From Hsuehochloa calcarea (Eukaryota; Streptophyta; Magnoliopsida; Poales; Poaceae): DNA of 64,000 nt. The stretch is from positions 15,285,385 through 15,349,384 of the forward strand of contig CM070594.1 of NCBI GenBank assembly GCA_036346395.1. The letters run 5' to 3'. Shown here in pieces: positions 46,580 through 59,025 of the stretch. The notes under the pieces were generated by a model. It had not been told where the DNA came from. It was given only the letters and a program-made list of their open reading frames with translations, and searched no databases. The position numbers and the translations under genes are program-made. Position 1 is the stretch's first letter; each line of letters starts with the position of its first letter.

Positions 46580-48107
46580 ACCTATGCTGAGTATTGGAAA
46601 GAAGCAGTCCATAGCAAGATAGATTCCATCATGACTGACGGGACTTAGGAGATCACTGATCGTCCTATCGAGTGCAAACCTGTTAGATGCAAGTGGATCT
46701 TTAAAAAGAAAATGAGACTTGATGGTACTATTGATAAGTACAAAGAAAGACTTGTGGTCAATGGTTATACCCAGAAAGATTGTAAGGATTATTTTGATAC
46801 TCACTTTCTTGTTGCCATATTGACCACCATTCGAGTGCCTATTGCATTAGCTATTTTCCTTAGTCTACATATCAATCAAATGGATATAAAGACAGATTTC
46901 CTTAATGGAGAGTTGAAGGAAGAAATCTATATGGAGCAACCAGATGGTTTTGTAATTTCTGAACAAGAAAATAAGATGTGCAAATTAATCAAATCCTTGT
47001 ATGGCCTAAAGCATGCACCTAAACAATGGCACAAGAAATTTAATAAAACTTTAACATCTGCTGATTTTGCTATGAATGGGGTAGATAAGTATGTGTATTA
47101 TCATTATGGTGGGGGTCAAGGAGTGATTTTGTGCTTGTATGTCGATGACATACTTAAATTTGGGACAAACACTGCTGTTATTGACGAAGTTAAATCTTTC
47201 TTATCTAGATGCTTTGATATGAAAGAACTAAGAGAGGTAGATATTATTCTGAATATTAAATTGATACAAAAATAAGGATGGGATCACTTTGAACCAATCC
47301 CATTATGCTAAGAAAATATTGTGTCGGTTCAGTTTTGAGAACTACAAGATTTTCCTAACTCCTTATGATGCTAGTGTTAAACTTCAAAAGAATCAAGGAT
47401 TAGGCAAAGATCAATTGAGATATTCACAAATTATTGGGCCCCTTATGTATCTATCTGGTGCCACAAGGCCTAACATATCATTTGTTGTAAGCAAATTAAG
47501 TTAGTTTACTTTTAACCCAGGCGATGATCACTGGGAGACACTTGAGAGAGTGTTGCGCTACTTGACAGACACAACCTCATATGTAATTCACTATACTAGG
47601 TATCTATCTGTATTAGAAGGATATAGTGATTCATGTTGTATCTCTGATGCAGATGAGATCAAAGGTACAAGTGGTTATGTCTTTACCATAGCAGGTGTTG
47701 TAGTTTTATGGAGGTCGTGTAAACAGACCATATTGACGAAGTCAACCATGGAAGCAGAACTTGTAGCACTAGACACAACCAATGCTAAGGCTGAATGGCT
47801 TAGAGAGCTTTTGTTGTACTTACCACTGGTTGAGAAACTAATACCAGCAATCCTAATGTACCGTGATAACCAAACAATGTTGATTAAGGTTGCAAGTACT
47901 AAAAATAACATGGAGTCCTTCAGATACGTGAAGCGTAGGCTTAAATCTATAAGAAAATTGAGGAACTCCGGAGTGATTACTATGAATTATATACGCACTG
48001 AGAAATATCTAGCAGACCCTTTCACAAAGAGGCTAGCACGGAAGGCGATTTCCGTTACGTCTATGGACATGGAAATGAGGCTCATTGGAGTTACAACTCA
48101 ACAATAA
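46580..48107 (+). pseudogene. Reverse transcriptase and RNase H of element C
   Basis: Reverse transcriptase at 46712-47275 contains KERLVVNGYTQKDCKDYFDTH, the copia block QMDIKTDFLNGELKEEIYMEQPDGF, SLYGLKHAPKQWHKKF and the catalytic LYVDDI. Sequence continues with GPLMYLSGATRPNISFVVSKLS (47289-47504). RNase H at 47550-48107 contains EGYSDSCCISDADEIKGTSGYVF, LTKSTMEAELVALD and ADPFTKRLAR. The domain order confirms Ty1-copia. Only a few stops separate the pieces, but catalytic surroundings are altered (for example KSTMEAE for KSTAEAE). Confidence 0.85.
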
Positions 48108-49449
48108 CTCATACTATCTTGATCGGAGATCCCGTGACTTAGGTAATGGGAAAAACAAGTTTATGTTTGAACACGAGAGTGCATATTAATAATATATAAT
48201 ATCCTAATAAACAAAATACTCTCAACTGTATGGAAGGATGGCTTAAATCCTTAATATATTCTGGTGTCCAATGAGGGAAAAATGTATTAGCCTACATGAT
48301 ACCTAAAATGTATACACCTATTTGAGCTTAACTGTGAAGTCGCAGTTCACAAGAATATAGCATTGTCTAGAAAGCTCATGAACAAATAAGGGAGTATGAC
48401 AAGATAATACTCTGTTTAGGCATGGTTCTTTGACAGCCTAGTATCAGTTGGGATTTCAAGTGAAATCTAATCACGAAAAGCTGTGACTTCAAGGCATAGT
48501 CCATTCATCAGCCGTGAGAAGATGAATCTTATTATTCTAGTGGCAAGTTCAACCCACACGGGACTTACACTAAAAGGCAGGTATATTACAACTCTTCAGC
48601 ACAATTGTTCTTATCATCGTTGAAGGATCTAGACCCGCCATTATGAGTTAATGGAGTGTTTTGGTGATTAATGATAAATCTATTTGTGAGACTAACATTT
48701 CTATTGTTATATCTAGTGTGTAGTCATATAAAGGTGAAATTCAACGAGGTATGCATTCGACATCATATTTCTTATATATTGTTGCATTCCTCGAAGCCAA
48801 AATATAGGTTGAACCCCACCATAAGTCTAACTTGAATATGTGCATATGTTCCTATTACACATTTGTGTATGCACATATTTAGGGGGAGTTCACTCTATAT
48901 TTTATAGTTTCATTAGTATTCATCCATATTTCGTTCTCCACATATATTTGGGATCTCTACTTTGAAACATATCCTTGAGTGTATATAAAACTTATGTAGT
49001 TCGTATATACTCATTTGTTCTCTCATTTATTTACACTCAATTATTTGAAATTGAAGTGGTTATCATCAATTACCAAAGAGTGAAATATTGAAGTATCTTG
49101 TTCCACCATTATGAGTTAATGGTATGGTGTGGCAATTAATGATAATCATATTGTGGAACTAACATTTTCTATGAGTTGGATGAATAGGTTATGTTCCAGG
49201 GTGATGAAGACTTAGGATGACATCATGAGTTGATTGTCATCAAGTCAAGGTTCAAATAAAGGATGCATCATATGTTGATGCATATCAAGACTTGGAGTAA
49301 AGGATGCATCATGTGTTGATGCATGTCAAGACTCGGAGTGAAGAAAATCATCATGTGTTGATGATATTCAAGACAAGATCCCGAAGCAAAAGAGATCATC
49401 ATGTGTTGATGATTATCAAAGTCAATGACCCGGACTTGAAGTGAAGATG
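48108..49449 (+). other. Non-coding 3' region of element C
   Basis: No coding content. A block with CCATTATGAGTTAATGG and ATTAATGATAA occurs twice (about 48638-48710 and 49108-49180). A purine tract TTTAGGGGGAG is at about 48880-48890. A four-copy CATCATGTGTTGATG array is at 49258-49430. Confidence 0.65.
49258..49430 (+). repeat. Four-copy array carrying the palindrome CATCA..TGATG
   Basis: Units of 42-50 bp contain (G)CATCATGTGTTGATG followed by CA(T/A)(G/A)TCAAGAC- or ATTCAAGAC-like sequence and GGAGT. They lie just upstream of the 3' LTR of element C. Confidence 0.8.
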
Positions 49450-50202
49450 TGTGTCGAAATAAAGTGGTTGAAATAATATGGTCGAAGGCATAGACCGGTG
49501 TGGTCGGAACACTGTGGTCGAAACCATAGACTAGTATGGTCGAAACACATTGGTCGAAAAATAATAGTCGGATCCATAGACCAGTATGGTCGAAATACAC
49601 TGGTCAAAATTGTAGACCAGTGGTCGAAGCTGTAGACCAGTGTGTAATCAGGATATGATAAACACTGCTTAATTACCATTAATTGGTTTTGAATTAGCAG
49701 TTACCAGTGTTTAATATGTGCTTTATTATGCAGTTACTAAAGAGTAATTATCTCAAACTTTAAAACATCTGAAGGAGTCCAGACCTGGGACAATTAATCG
49801 ACTTCTACTTTTTCTTCTTCTTCCTCTTTGTTCTACTTTCTGGAGGGTTGTACTGTCGAACCAAGTTGTCTCTTCTCTTCAACGTGCACCGGGAAGGATG
49901 GTGAGTGGATATTTATGAACCATTGGCACAGAGTTCTCTCACACGAGGTGGTAGCGACCACTCGCTGCGTTGCATCATCTACATTCAACACTGCTTAGAG
50001 CCTGCGCTGCTTCTTGTTCTTCATCAAGTCCTAATGTAAGTTGGTTGTATGACCATAATATTCTTTTATAATCCTATTATTGTGTATATTCAGAAGTACA
50101 ATGAGTTGCTTGCTGTTAGTATCACTTTATGCATCTCTAGTTTTATGTGATCTTTGCCTCATAATAAATTCTAGAATTAAATTATTGTCCACATATCCAA
50201 CA
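49450..50202 (+). repeat. 3' LTR of element C
   Basis: Begins TGTGTCGAAATAAAGTGG after the purine-rich GAAGTGAAGA and ends CACATATCCAACA. It carries the GGTC..GACC tandem units in its first 200 bp. Confidence 0.8.
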
Positions 50203-52080
50203 TATATTCCATCATAGGTTCCATACTAATTCATCTTGTATTGTACTCCATGTCTCAGTCTGTTGTGAGTTGTGTGACATGGGAACTTTTTTTTGTGAAA
50301 GAACAGGCAAGAGAACTGCATAAATATTAATAGAGAAGGTTATCCAAACTACCAAAACGAAACAAGGTTTAGAATAGTTACCTAATTACACAGTGTGAAT
50401 TGATCCAAGCACTTGGCCCAGCGAGGGTCTAAGCTCTGCTTTTGTCCTTTATCTTTCCAACCAGATCCGAAGGTGTGGTCAATTCGCTGTGGAATATTCT
50501 ATTGCTGCGTTTTTTCAGATCTCCTAGTTAGTTAAAATTACTACCGCAACCATCGTCCTTCTTGAAAGACCTCCCAAACTATTACTCTTTATCCACCAAT
50601 CCCCTGTGTTCGACACCTTTTCACACAGTTTTCTCTGAGTTCAGAGAGAGAAGGGAGCAAGGATTCAAGGGCTGGAGTTTTTAGTGCACGGCCTGACATG
50701 TCATTAGTGAGAGAAGAGTAGCCGACCCATCTCGCGCGCGGCACAAAAGTTGAGGAGGGCCAAATAGTTGCAACCTGAGGCCCAATGTTCACACGGGGAC
50801 AGTGATATCCATATGGGCCAAGTTTCCACGAAATCTAAACAAAAAAAAATCTTTCCTTCCTTTTGTAGTCTCAGAACGAGCCGCATTTCTCGATTCCAAA
50901 ATGTACCGAAGTACCATATACTGCAAAATCTTGGGAAAAAATCGGTGGCATCATCGAGGTGTTTAAAATTTGTCCGTAAATTGAAAGGACGTTTAATTTG
51001 GACCCATTTTGTGGGACGCATGCGCATTCAGTTGGGAGAGGTTTTGGGTCCAATACTGCTACTCAATGGTTGAACACTTGGAAGAATAGCCAGGCTTATT
51101 TGTCTCAAAGCGAAATTTTTATCAAATCCATGGAAATTTTCGCAAACACACGCACAAAAACCATCGGAATTGGTTTGATCTGATTCTGGTCTAACCATGT
51201 GAATGCGACGAGGAAGGATATTTGTTGAGAAGATATCACGTGAGACTCCTCACCATTGATTCCTCCCGTATCAAAAAAATAAATGACGGATAAGGTACGA
51301 CCCCTCCCGATCAGATTTTTTTGGGTACTAGTTTAATGCTCGTGCTTTACTGCGGATTAAAAAAATTATATCTCGTCAATCGTCATCGTGCTCAGCCTAC
51401 AATGCAAGTGATCCGTCGGCAACCCGTTCTTGGAAAGATCGATGTAATCTTTGAGTTTCTTGCGCATCAGTTTGGGCAGTTGGGGTGTGCGGGAGTGGAG
51501 ATGAGGTTATGGGTGGCCAACCGTACCGACAGGAGGAACCGAGAAAGAACAAGATCCAACGGCTCACATCTCACAAAGAAAAATAGATCTAATGGCTCAC
51601 ATCGCATGAGGGAGGATGAACCACCACCAATTCCTTCTTTTAAGTAGTAGAGATCTCGCCTGCGTCCCTACTCGCCCGTGATCGCAAGACTGGAAGCGTC
51701 ATTTCAACTTTGGATTCCGCAGGTAAAATCAAAGAGTAAGAAAAATGAATCGTCTGTGATGAGGCGTTTAGTATAGCTTGTTTTGTAGTAGTACCTCTAA
51801 CTAAACCAATATAGTATGTACAACTATAATGACTACTCAAAAAGGTAAATATCACAAATTTTGCAAAGCAACTATAATAATTAAATAAATAACAAAAATA
51901 CAGATCAAACATTACAGTTTAATGCCCAAAACCAAAATGCAACAGAGGTAACGAGGAACTGAAACTTATAGGGAATATTATTTTATTTTATTTTATACAT
52001 TTTTTAGCAGACGCGGTGAAAAGATTATTTTTAAAATTTTAACACTATAAAAACTACTTTTAAAATTCCAATGACCTAAC
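50203..52080. other. Intergenic spacer and presumed SUN promoter region
   Basis: No gene is supported. A segment at 50285-50400 (T-run, then GGCAAGAGAACTGCAT and TATTAATAGAGAA) resembles non-coding retroelement tails common in grasses, but no family is assigned. AT-rich sequence at 51950-52080 immediately precedes the SUN leader. Confidence 0.4.
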
Positions 52081-52187
52081 GAGTCTAGATGTGTCCAAAA
52101 TTTTGCCCCTGGTCTCCTTCGGCCCTTCCCTCCCCTCTCCGTTCGTTTTCCCCCAAATTCCCTACCGATTCCCCCAAACTCGACTCG

Positions 52188-52247
52188 ACTCGACTCAACC
52201 GCTCTCTCTCTCTCTCTCTCCCCGCCTCCAACCAGATCGCCCCGGCC
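52188..52247 (+). promoter_or_regulatory. CT-rich 5' leader of the SUN gene
   Basis: A (CT)n tract at about 52201-52220 and CTCGACTCGACTCGACTCAA just before it precede the start codon. CT-rich leaders are frequent in grass genes. No clear TATA box was assigned. Confidence 0.5.
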
Positions 52248-55200
52248 ATGGCGTCCCCATCCCTGGCCGCCGCGGCGACCAACGCCGCCTCCCCGCTAAC
52301 CCTAGACCCTAGCCCCAGCGCCTCCCGCCCCGCCGCGGCCGCCCTGCGCAAGCGGCCCCTCCTCCTCCTCGACCACCGCCCGCACCCCGCAACCCCGACG
52401 CCGCCGCTCGACTCGTCCGCCGCCCCCAATCTCTCCCACGCCGCCGCCGCCACTGTCGCCGGGCCTCTATCCCAGGCGCGACGTAAGAAGGCGCACTCCT
52501 CCTCGGCCCGGCCCAGGTGGCAGACCGCGCTCAGCGTCGCCGCCAAGAACGCCGCCCTCCTCGCCGTGCTCCTCTACCTTGGCGACCTCGCCTGGCGTTG
52601 GGGTCACCCCGCCCCTCCCCCGCCGCCCGACCAGGCCGCGCTCGCCGGCTACACCGCCCGCGTTGCCGACGTGGAGGCCTCCCTCGCCCGCGCCTTCCGG
52701 ATGCTGCAGGTGCAGCTCGAGACCGTCGACCGCAAGATCGACGGAGAGGTGAGGGCCGCTCGGGGTGAGCTCGCGGCGCTGCTCGAGGAGAAGAGGCTGG
52801 CCCTGGAGGGCCAGCTCAGGCGGCTCGACGCCAGGACCGACGAGCTCAACGACGCGCTGGGCGGGCTCAAGCGGGTGGAGTTCCTAAGGAAGGACGATTT
52901 TGAGAAATTCTGGAACGAGGTCAAGGAGAGCCTGGGTTCGGGTTCTGGCAGTGAGGTCGATCTGGACCAGGTCCGCGCATTGGCCAGGGAGATCGCCATG
53001 AGGGAGATTGAGAAGCATGCCGCTGATGGGATCGGCAGAGTGGACTATGCAGTGGGGTCGGCTGGGGGAAGAGTTGTTCGCCACTCAAAGGCGTATGACG
53101 TTGGCGAGCGTGGTATCCTTTCTGCGTTTCGGCTTCGGGGTGGAGATTATGTCGACCCACAGAAGATGCTTCAGCCGAGCTTTGGGGAGCCTGGGCAGTG
53201 CTTTGCCTTGCAGGGGAGCAGTGGGTTTGTGGAGATCAAGCTGAGGAATGGGATGGTCCCTGATGCAATCACACTAGAGCATGTGTCCAAGGTAATGTTT
53301 CATTGTTTCTTGACGACCCATGAACAGAACTATAGTATTGTTTGCTTCGCTATGCATTCAGGTATTATTTGCAACAAATGTTAACTTCAGTCTTCAGTTA
53401 TGTGTCTTGATATCTTCCAAGATTAGGTCTTGAAAGGAATTGATTGACCTAAAGGGAGGGAATAGGGTTTGCAATCTGTTAGTGAATGTTAACTGTTACA
53501 ATTTGGCGTGTGCATGAGGGGCTTAATGCATAGCTTTTTGTGGCATCTTGGTTACTATAGTAGGGGTTCCGATTCGAGACAGTAGCCTTCAAGTGAACCT
53601 TTTTTTTAATAGAAATTCTTACTTCTGTTTATTTATTAAAATTCATAAGCCTTTATGCGTAGTCAACAATTAACGATTAGTACATGCTTTATGGTTATCA
53701 CCATGGATGGAAATCCCGGCCGGGTTACCGGCGGTAACCGGCCTTACCGGTGGGCGGCGGGATTTGAAATCCCGGCCGGTTTTTCCGGAGTTTGCAAATT
53801 CAAATTTTGAATTTTGAATTTCGATTGATTTTTAAGCAAAATTTAATGAAATTCGACCAGGAAAAACCGGTAACCGGCCGGTTACTGGTACCGGCCGCCG
53901 GCCGGGAATTGCGCCGGTACCGGGATTTTGATCCCTGGTTATCACCATCAGATACATATCCTGTCCTATTAAAAGGAACCATATGATAGCAATGCTGCTT
54001 CCAGGAAATTTCTCCATCGTGCGCTCACTGGAAATTGAACAAGACAAACACTTAACTTCTATGCCAATATTAGACTGAGGACCTGAGTTGCATTCTGATT
54101 TGACCTGTGTTGTATGCCTTTCCTTTCAGTGTTATTGGTGGGCTACACTTGCTCTTGAATAACTATTCAATATTCATTTTAAAAATGTTATGAATTGTTT
54201 TTTCGAGAACACAAAATCTTCTGAATTGTGATTAAGCCTTTTCTGATTTGTTTGTAAAACGTTAAGTTCTTGTCCAATACATCTTATCAAATCTAACTGC
54301 AATGAATCTCCCAATAAGCTCACCAGTATTCTGAACCACAGTTCACCCACCCTCTTAGAATTGTCAAGATGATCAATCCCTTCTATAGTTATTTGTCTAA
54401 GTTAAATCCAATGATTCTACCACTTTCTTTTGTCCCTGTTTTTTTTTTCTAAAAAAACCACCATGCACTAAGATATTTTTCTACTTCATTGGCATGAATC
54501 TCGATTGTTGTAGTATTATGTTCTCAACCTTGCAACAGGCAATTTACTCCTACTTGCTATTTTATTTATGGCAACGGGCAACCTGATTGAAAGAACAGAG
54601 AGTAATAGCATTATAGCATATAGTTTATCAGGTCATGGTCTTTAACGGGCAACTTGATTGAAAGAATAGAGTAATAGCACTATATCATATAGCCATATAT
54701 TTGTATCAGCATATCAGGTTATGGCCTGTAGATTATTATTGGAAATGTGATAAGTAATAGTTTTATTGTTTGAAATCTGGTTGCTCTTAATAGCATTAAG
54801 TTGACAGTGTTTATTGAAAACTTTTCAGAAAAAAAAAACATGTTAGGTTGGGTTATTGTTGAGGGGAACCATGAACTCCGTGTGAACACAACTTTGTTTA
54901 TCCTTGCATGAGCTTCCTGTTTAGACTCTGTTCATTTTGATTCTTGAGTTCATGATTCGTCTACATGTTCTATCAGATCTTATCAAGTTCTTCAATGGTT
55001 GGTGTTGTCTCTTGGTCCTTTTAATTGGTCTTGTGGGGTAGCATTCTTCAATTGAATGAACTTTAGTTTCTGGTAGCCTTACTATTACAGAAACAATATT
55101 ATTAAGAATCAAACTACTGTGCAAGTGATTGCTGTTTCTGTGCTGCACCCAAACCTCCTGCTGGTAGATTGAAACTCTCATAAAGAATGATTAAAATTAG

Positions 55201-55943
55201 CAACATTTATAAGGATCTAGCTATAGTTGTAGCATGACAAGTTTTTTCAGGCAAATTTGATACATTTATTTAAGTACACATATTGAGTATCTATTTCAAC
55301 CTCACAGTAACTTAAATGAATTGGTTTGGAAACACCCCTCAAGATATTTTACATCTTTGCTGCTTCATCTGATTTCTGAACGTCCTCTAAAGACTAAAAC
55401 CCACAGGTCTGTGTACTTGATTATGAATTATACAGCTGCGATTTGAAAACAAATTCTATTTTTCATGTTTGCATAAAATATGTTCACATTTAGGTTTCAT
55501 TCTACAGTTCTACTGATGGAAAGTTTGTTAACATTACATGCTCAATACCCTACCCTAGGATAAATGCTTAATTTTGCGCAATGAGAAAATTCCCTTCTGT
55601 CGCAACTACTCTACTTATTATGTTGATTGATACGCAGGATGTAGCGTATGACATGTCAACGGCACCAAAGGACTGCCGGGTGTCCGGATGGTACCAAGAG
55701 ACACCTAGCGAGACCCATTCAAGTCATGCTGCAAAGTTGTCTGCCTTGACTCAGTTCACATATGACCTAGGCAAGAACAATGTCCAGACATTTGATATTA
55801 CGGCCCCAGATGTTGGCGTCATCAACATTGTCCGGCTGGACTTTACTTCGAACCATGGAAGCTCAGCGCTGACGTGCATTTACCGCGTCCGGGTGCATGG
55901 TCATGAGCCAGTTTCTCCAGGAATCTCAGGTTCGCAGTCCTAA
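52248..55943 (+). CDS. SUN1: Classical SUN-domain protein of the inner nuclear envelope (exons 52248-53291 and 55638-55943)
   Basis: Two exons encode 449 residues. SUN proteins sit in the inner nuclear membrane and bind KASH proteins across the lumen as the LINC complex, linking chromatin and cytoskeleton and acting in nuclear shape and meiosis. The N-terminus is Ala/Pro/Ser-rich with a basic patch ARRKKAHSS (78-86). A membrane segment lies at about 98-117 (KNAALLAVLLYLGDLAWRW). A coiled coil covers about 135-225, and the SUN domain runs from about 265 to 440 (CFALQGSSGFVEIKL, ITLEHVSK, DCRVSGWYQE, NHGSSALTCIYRVRVHG). The donor AAG|GTAATG and acceptor ACGCAG|GAT are in phase 0 and rejoin the highly conserved EHVSK/VAYD border. 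The start at 52248 has a strong context (GGCCATGG); the frame is also open upstream with an in-frame ATG at 52089. Length fits plant SUN1/SUN2 (about 450-470). Which rice paralogue this is cannot be decided from sequence alone. Confidence 0.95.
53292..55637 (+). other. Single intron of the SUN gene (2346 bp)
   Basis: GT..AG intron with T-rich 3' part ending TTGATACGCAG. It contains a hAT-type MITE at 53702-53937. A near-duplicated stretch (CGGGCAAC(C/T)TGATTGAAAGAA..AGAGTAATAGCA) occurs at about 54576-54610 and 54646-54680. Confidence 0.9.
53694..53945. mobile_element. hAT-type MITE in the SUN intron with 8 bp target duplication
   Basis: The element spans 53702-53937 (236 bp). The left end CATGGATGGAAATCCCGG pairs with the reverse complement of the right end (CAGGGATCAAAATCCCGG). 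GTTATCAC flanks it on both sides (53694-53701, 53938-53945). An 8 bp duplication and CAGGGATG-like ends are typical of the hAT superfamily. The inside is rich in CCGG/GGTAACCGG inverted repeats and non-coding. Confidence 0.92.
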
Positions 55944-56560
55944 GATGGGAAATCCTTCTTTTTCTCTTTTGTATGGGTTTTGCCTTAGGGGTCTCTTTGT
56001 GCCCTTGCTAGATTCAGCCTAGGATGCTGTCATGTACACTCTGTAAAGCTAATGATTATTTGCTGCAATCTTCTAGTCCAATGACACGGTAGGTGTCTAG
56101 TTTGTGCCACCTATGGATGCCAATGGCTTTTTGGTCAGTAAGGTTGCAGGCTTGCAGCAATGTTGGTGGTGGTTTGAACTTGGTCGGGTTGAAGGCCTGA
56201 AGCAAGTGTGTTCAGGAGGAAAAAAAAACTTCTATTCTCTGTGATTACTGCCTTTTTATACCTGTTTTGAACCCAGCAATTAGTTGGCTTCTGCATATTT
56301 GGGAATAATCCATGTCTAAGGCAAGGACTTAATAGAACAGCTCCGCGTGCAAACATCGCAGGAGCACTTTAGATTGCTGCAGCATAGCACTACGTGGAGT
56401 TGAGCTTACATGTTGGAACCAGAGCATTCAACATAACAAGTGATAAGTGATGAAAGTAAGCGCTAGTTGGCATTTTTGACGAGCAAATCAGGTACTAGAA
56501 GAGCAGACGTGAACAACGCTCATCGGTGGCATCGAAGGGCTGTCAGTAACTTCCTAATTA
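55944..56560 (+). other. 3' untranslated and downstream region of the SUN gene
   Basis: T-rich sequence with TGTAAAG near 56042 and other weak polyadenylation-like elements. The exact end of the transcript is not visible from sequence. Confidence 0.4.
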
Positions 56561-56564
56561 TCGA

Positions 56565-57668
56565 GCGTTAAAAAAAAATGTGTAGATTAGGTACTCGGAA
56601 AATTTTACTGATTTTCTTTGAATTAATAAATCTTAATTGAGAATTTTTTAAATTAAAATGATAAATATTATTAATGCAAACTTTAATTAAATAAAACAGT
56701 ATAAGTTGGGTTCCTCGTATTCTAAGGAATTTTCTTGGATTTTTTTTTTGAGTTTATTTGGTATTTATTTGAATTTATTTGAATTTTCAGCCTTTTTTAG
56801 ATGTGAAAATCCATTTCTATTTCCAATTATCTTTGTGAGCCGAATTGGCTCGGCCTATTTCCCTTCTCTCTCCACCCGAGCTAGCCCCGCCTCTTTCCTA
56901 CTCCTCGCCTCGCCTACCTGCCTCGCCACCGTGGCGTACTTCCCTTCTCCACTGCCCTGGTCCAACTCCCTAGCGTCCACGTCGCCAGCTCGGTCTACTC
57001 GCGCCAAACCCTAGCGTCTCGTCGCTTCAGGCCCACCTGTCAGCCATTGCCATCGTTGCTCGCGTAACCGACGCGGGACCATAAATAGCCTCGACAAACC
57101 TCATTTTTCGCGCCTCATGATCCGCCACCTATGTGCCCTAGCTGACGCCGCTCGGGAAGCAGCCATGCACTGCCACCGAGTTCATCATCTCCAAGATCGG
57201 TGACGCTTCGCAATAGCCGAAACACTGCCTTTGTGTTCCCTGTCGCCTCGGTGAGTTCCTCGCAAATCTACCCGCATCACATCGTGTTCCACACTCCGAT
57301 CTACCATTTCTCTCTCTTGATTCCAAGATTCGTTCATCGTGCATTGAGATCAACCCCATCTTCTCCATCTTCGGCCAACCGCCTTTGCCGCTCGATTCCG
57401 CTGCGCCGGTGAGTCCTCGTTGTCCATGTTCACCACCATCTCCATCCCTGTGTCACATTCTACCTCGTTCCCCTCTCCTCTTACTTGGAGCTCCACCGCA
57501 ACGCCGTCGCCACCATAGCCGATTCGTCGCCTTTGCTTTGTGCTCACCGCCGGCTATTTCTGATGACCTTTGGAATCCACGCTCGCGTCACCGTAATTGC
57601 CTCGTTGTGCCCCTCCTTCTCCCTTGCTGTGGCCGCTACCACCGGGAACCTCCTCGGACCCGAGCGTC
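56565..57668 (+). repeat. Probable truncated long-LTR fragment
   Basis: An AT-rich part (56570-56790) passes into a GC/CT-rich part with ATAAATAG at about 57082, the composition pattern seen in long grass LTRs such as the solo LTR at 12094. No protein domain is recognisable in the frames downstream. It is cut on the right by a Sirevirus-like LTR. Its ends and family are not established. Confidence 0.4.
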
Positions 57669-59025
57669 TGTAAGATCGAGGAGGCCGACTAGAGGGGGGT
57701 GAATAGGCGGTTTTAAAAATCTCTTTGGCTAAAACCAATTTTAATGCGGAAGCTAATAACAATATGGTTTTGCACAATTAAAATCTAAATCAACTAGGCT
57801 CTACAAAGTGCACCAACAATATGAATACAATTCAATGAAAGTAATCATACAAATATATATAAGCAATTAAATCAAGTAATGTAAATTGCTCAAAGTAAAG
57901 CACAAGCACAAAACAAGATGACACAATGATGTTTTACTGTGGTGTTCAGAGACTTGCCGATCTCCCCTAATCCACGTTGAGATAAGCCCAAACTAATTGG
58001 ACCGGCTCCTCGAATTAAGCCAACACCTCCGAGGTAAGTCCAACCACTTGGACCGTTCCAACACGAACCAACACCTCGCTCCACTCGGGTTGTTATTCCT
58101 CAACTCTGGAGATGGTGAGCACCAAACCACTCACAACTATGCTGGGCCTTCTCACAAGCTTCTTGAGAAGATCACCGGTCACGACGCCTCCACGACGTCT
58201 AGGTGTCGGCAAACACCAAGAGTAATAAGACTCAACTTTCACTTGAACTAATTAAGTGTCAAAGCTAAGTGGATACACAATCCACTACCTAAGGCAACAC
58301 ATGCACTTAGGGTTTGCTCTCTAAGCTCACTAAGTGCAACACATGCACATAAGAGATGAGAGGTTTGCTCTTAGCTCAAGGAATGAATATTACACTGGCA
58401 ACAACAGCAACAACATTTCCCAACCAGCCAAGGTGGATATATATAGCCCACACACAAAAACTAACCGTTGGAGGAAAGATTCCATCGAATCAGAGAGGGG
58501 CCGATCTGACCGCCAACTAATGGCCGGTCGGACCGCCCATGCGCTAATGGCTATAAAAGTAGCCGTTGGACTCTCTGCCGGTCGAACTGCCAACTACCGA
58601 TCGGTCAGACCGCCGCTTTACCGGTCGGGCCGCCAAGGGTGGGCGGTTCGACCTCCCAAGGAAAATCATCGCAATTCCAAAAGGTGCTTCTCTGAAAAAA
58701 TATACCGCGAGATGCGGCGGTACTTCCGCTCTCCGGTAGTACCGTATTCTCAATGGCGGTACTTCCGCACAGAAAAATAGCTCAAGGAGCAATCGGTCGG
58801 ACCACCCAACACAAGGCGGTCTGACCGATATGCCACCGGTCAGACCGGCTGGTACTGGCGGTCAGACTGCCAGACTCCAGAGAAACTTTGCACTTTGCCA
58901 AACTCAAATTGCAAAACACATTTGCCAATTTGAGTGCAATCCAATCAAGATTTAATGGTGATATTCTTAACAAGTTGCAAAACACATTTGCCAATTTTTA
59001 GAATAAACACCACAAGGAATAAGGT
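57669..59025 (-). mobile_element. Sirevirus-like LTR in reverse orientation, interrupted by the Tat-type element
   Basis: Begins TGTAAGATCGAGG and then GACTAGAGGGGGGTGAATAGG, the reverse complement of the conserved end block of the LTRs of elements A and B. Palindromes of the CGGTCNGACCG class occur at 58500-58650 and 58790-58875, and a TATATATA on the minus strand lies at about 58437-58447. No internal coding region is present. The far end is not seen because the next element starts at 59026; TSD cannot be checked inside the window. It is a different family from A/B. Confidence 0.72.

Larger units (their letters stand above)
37774..50202 (+). mobile_element. Element C: old Ty1-copia LTR retrotransposon, interrupted by element D
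   Basis: Two ~0.76 kb LTRs (about 37776-38548 and 49450-50202) share the CAGTGTGTAATCAGGAT core and end CACATATCCAACA. Between them are gag, protease, integrase, RT and RNase H in Ty1-copia order, with many stops. Element D sits inside the protease region. No target duplication could be matched for C; its left edge coincides with the insertion of element B, and the first few LTR bases differ between the two ends. Dense stop codons make it clearly older than A, B and D. Confidence 0.85.

Noticed and set aside
52085..52546. Minus-strand 153-residue frame over the SUN first exon, and a 116-residue one at 52649-52999
   Set aside because: Shadows of the GC-rich SUN exon; the plus strand has a strong start, membrane segment and SUN domain.
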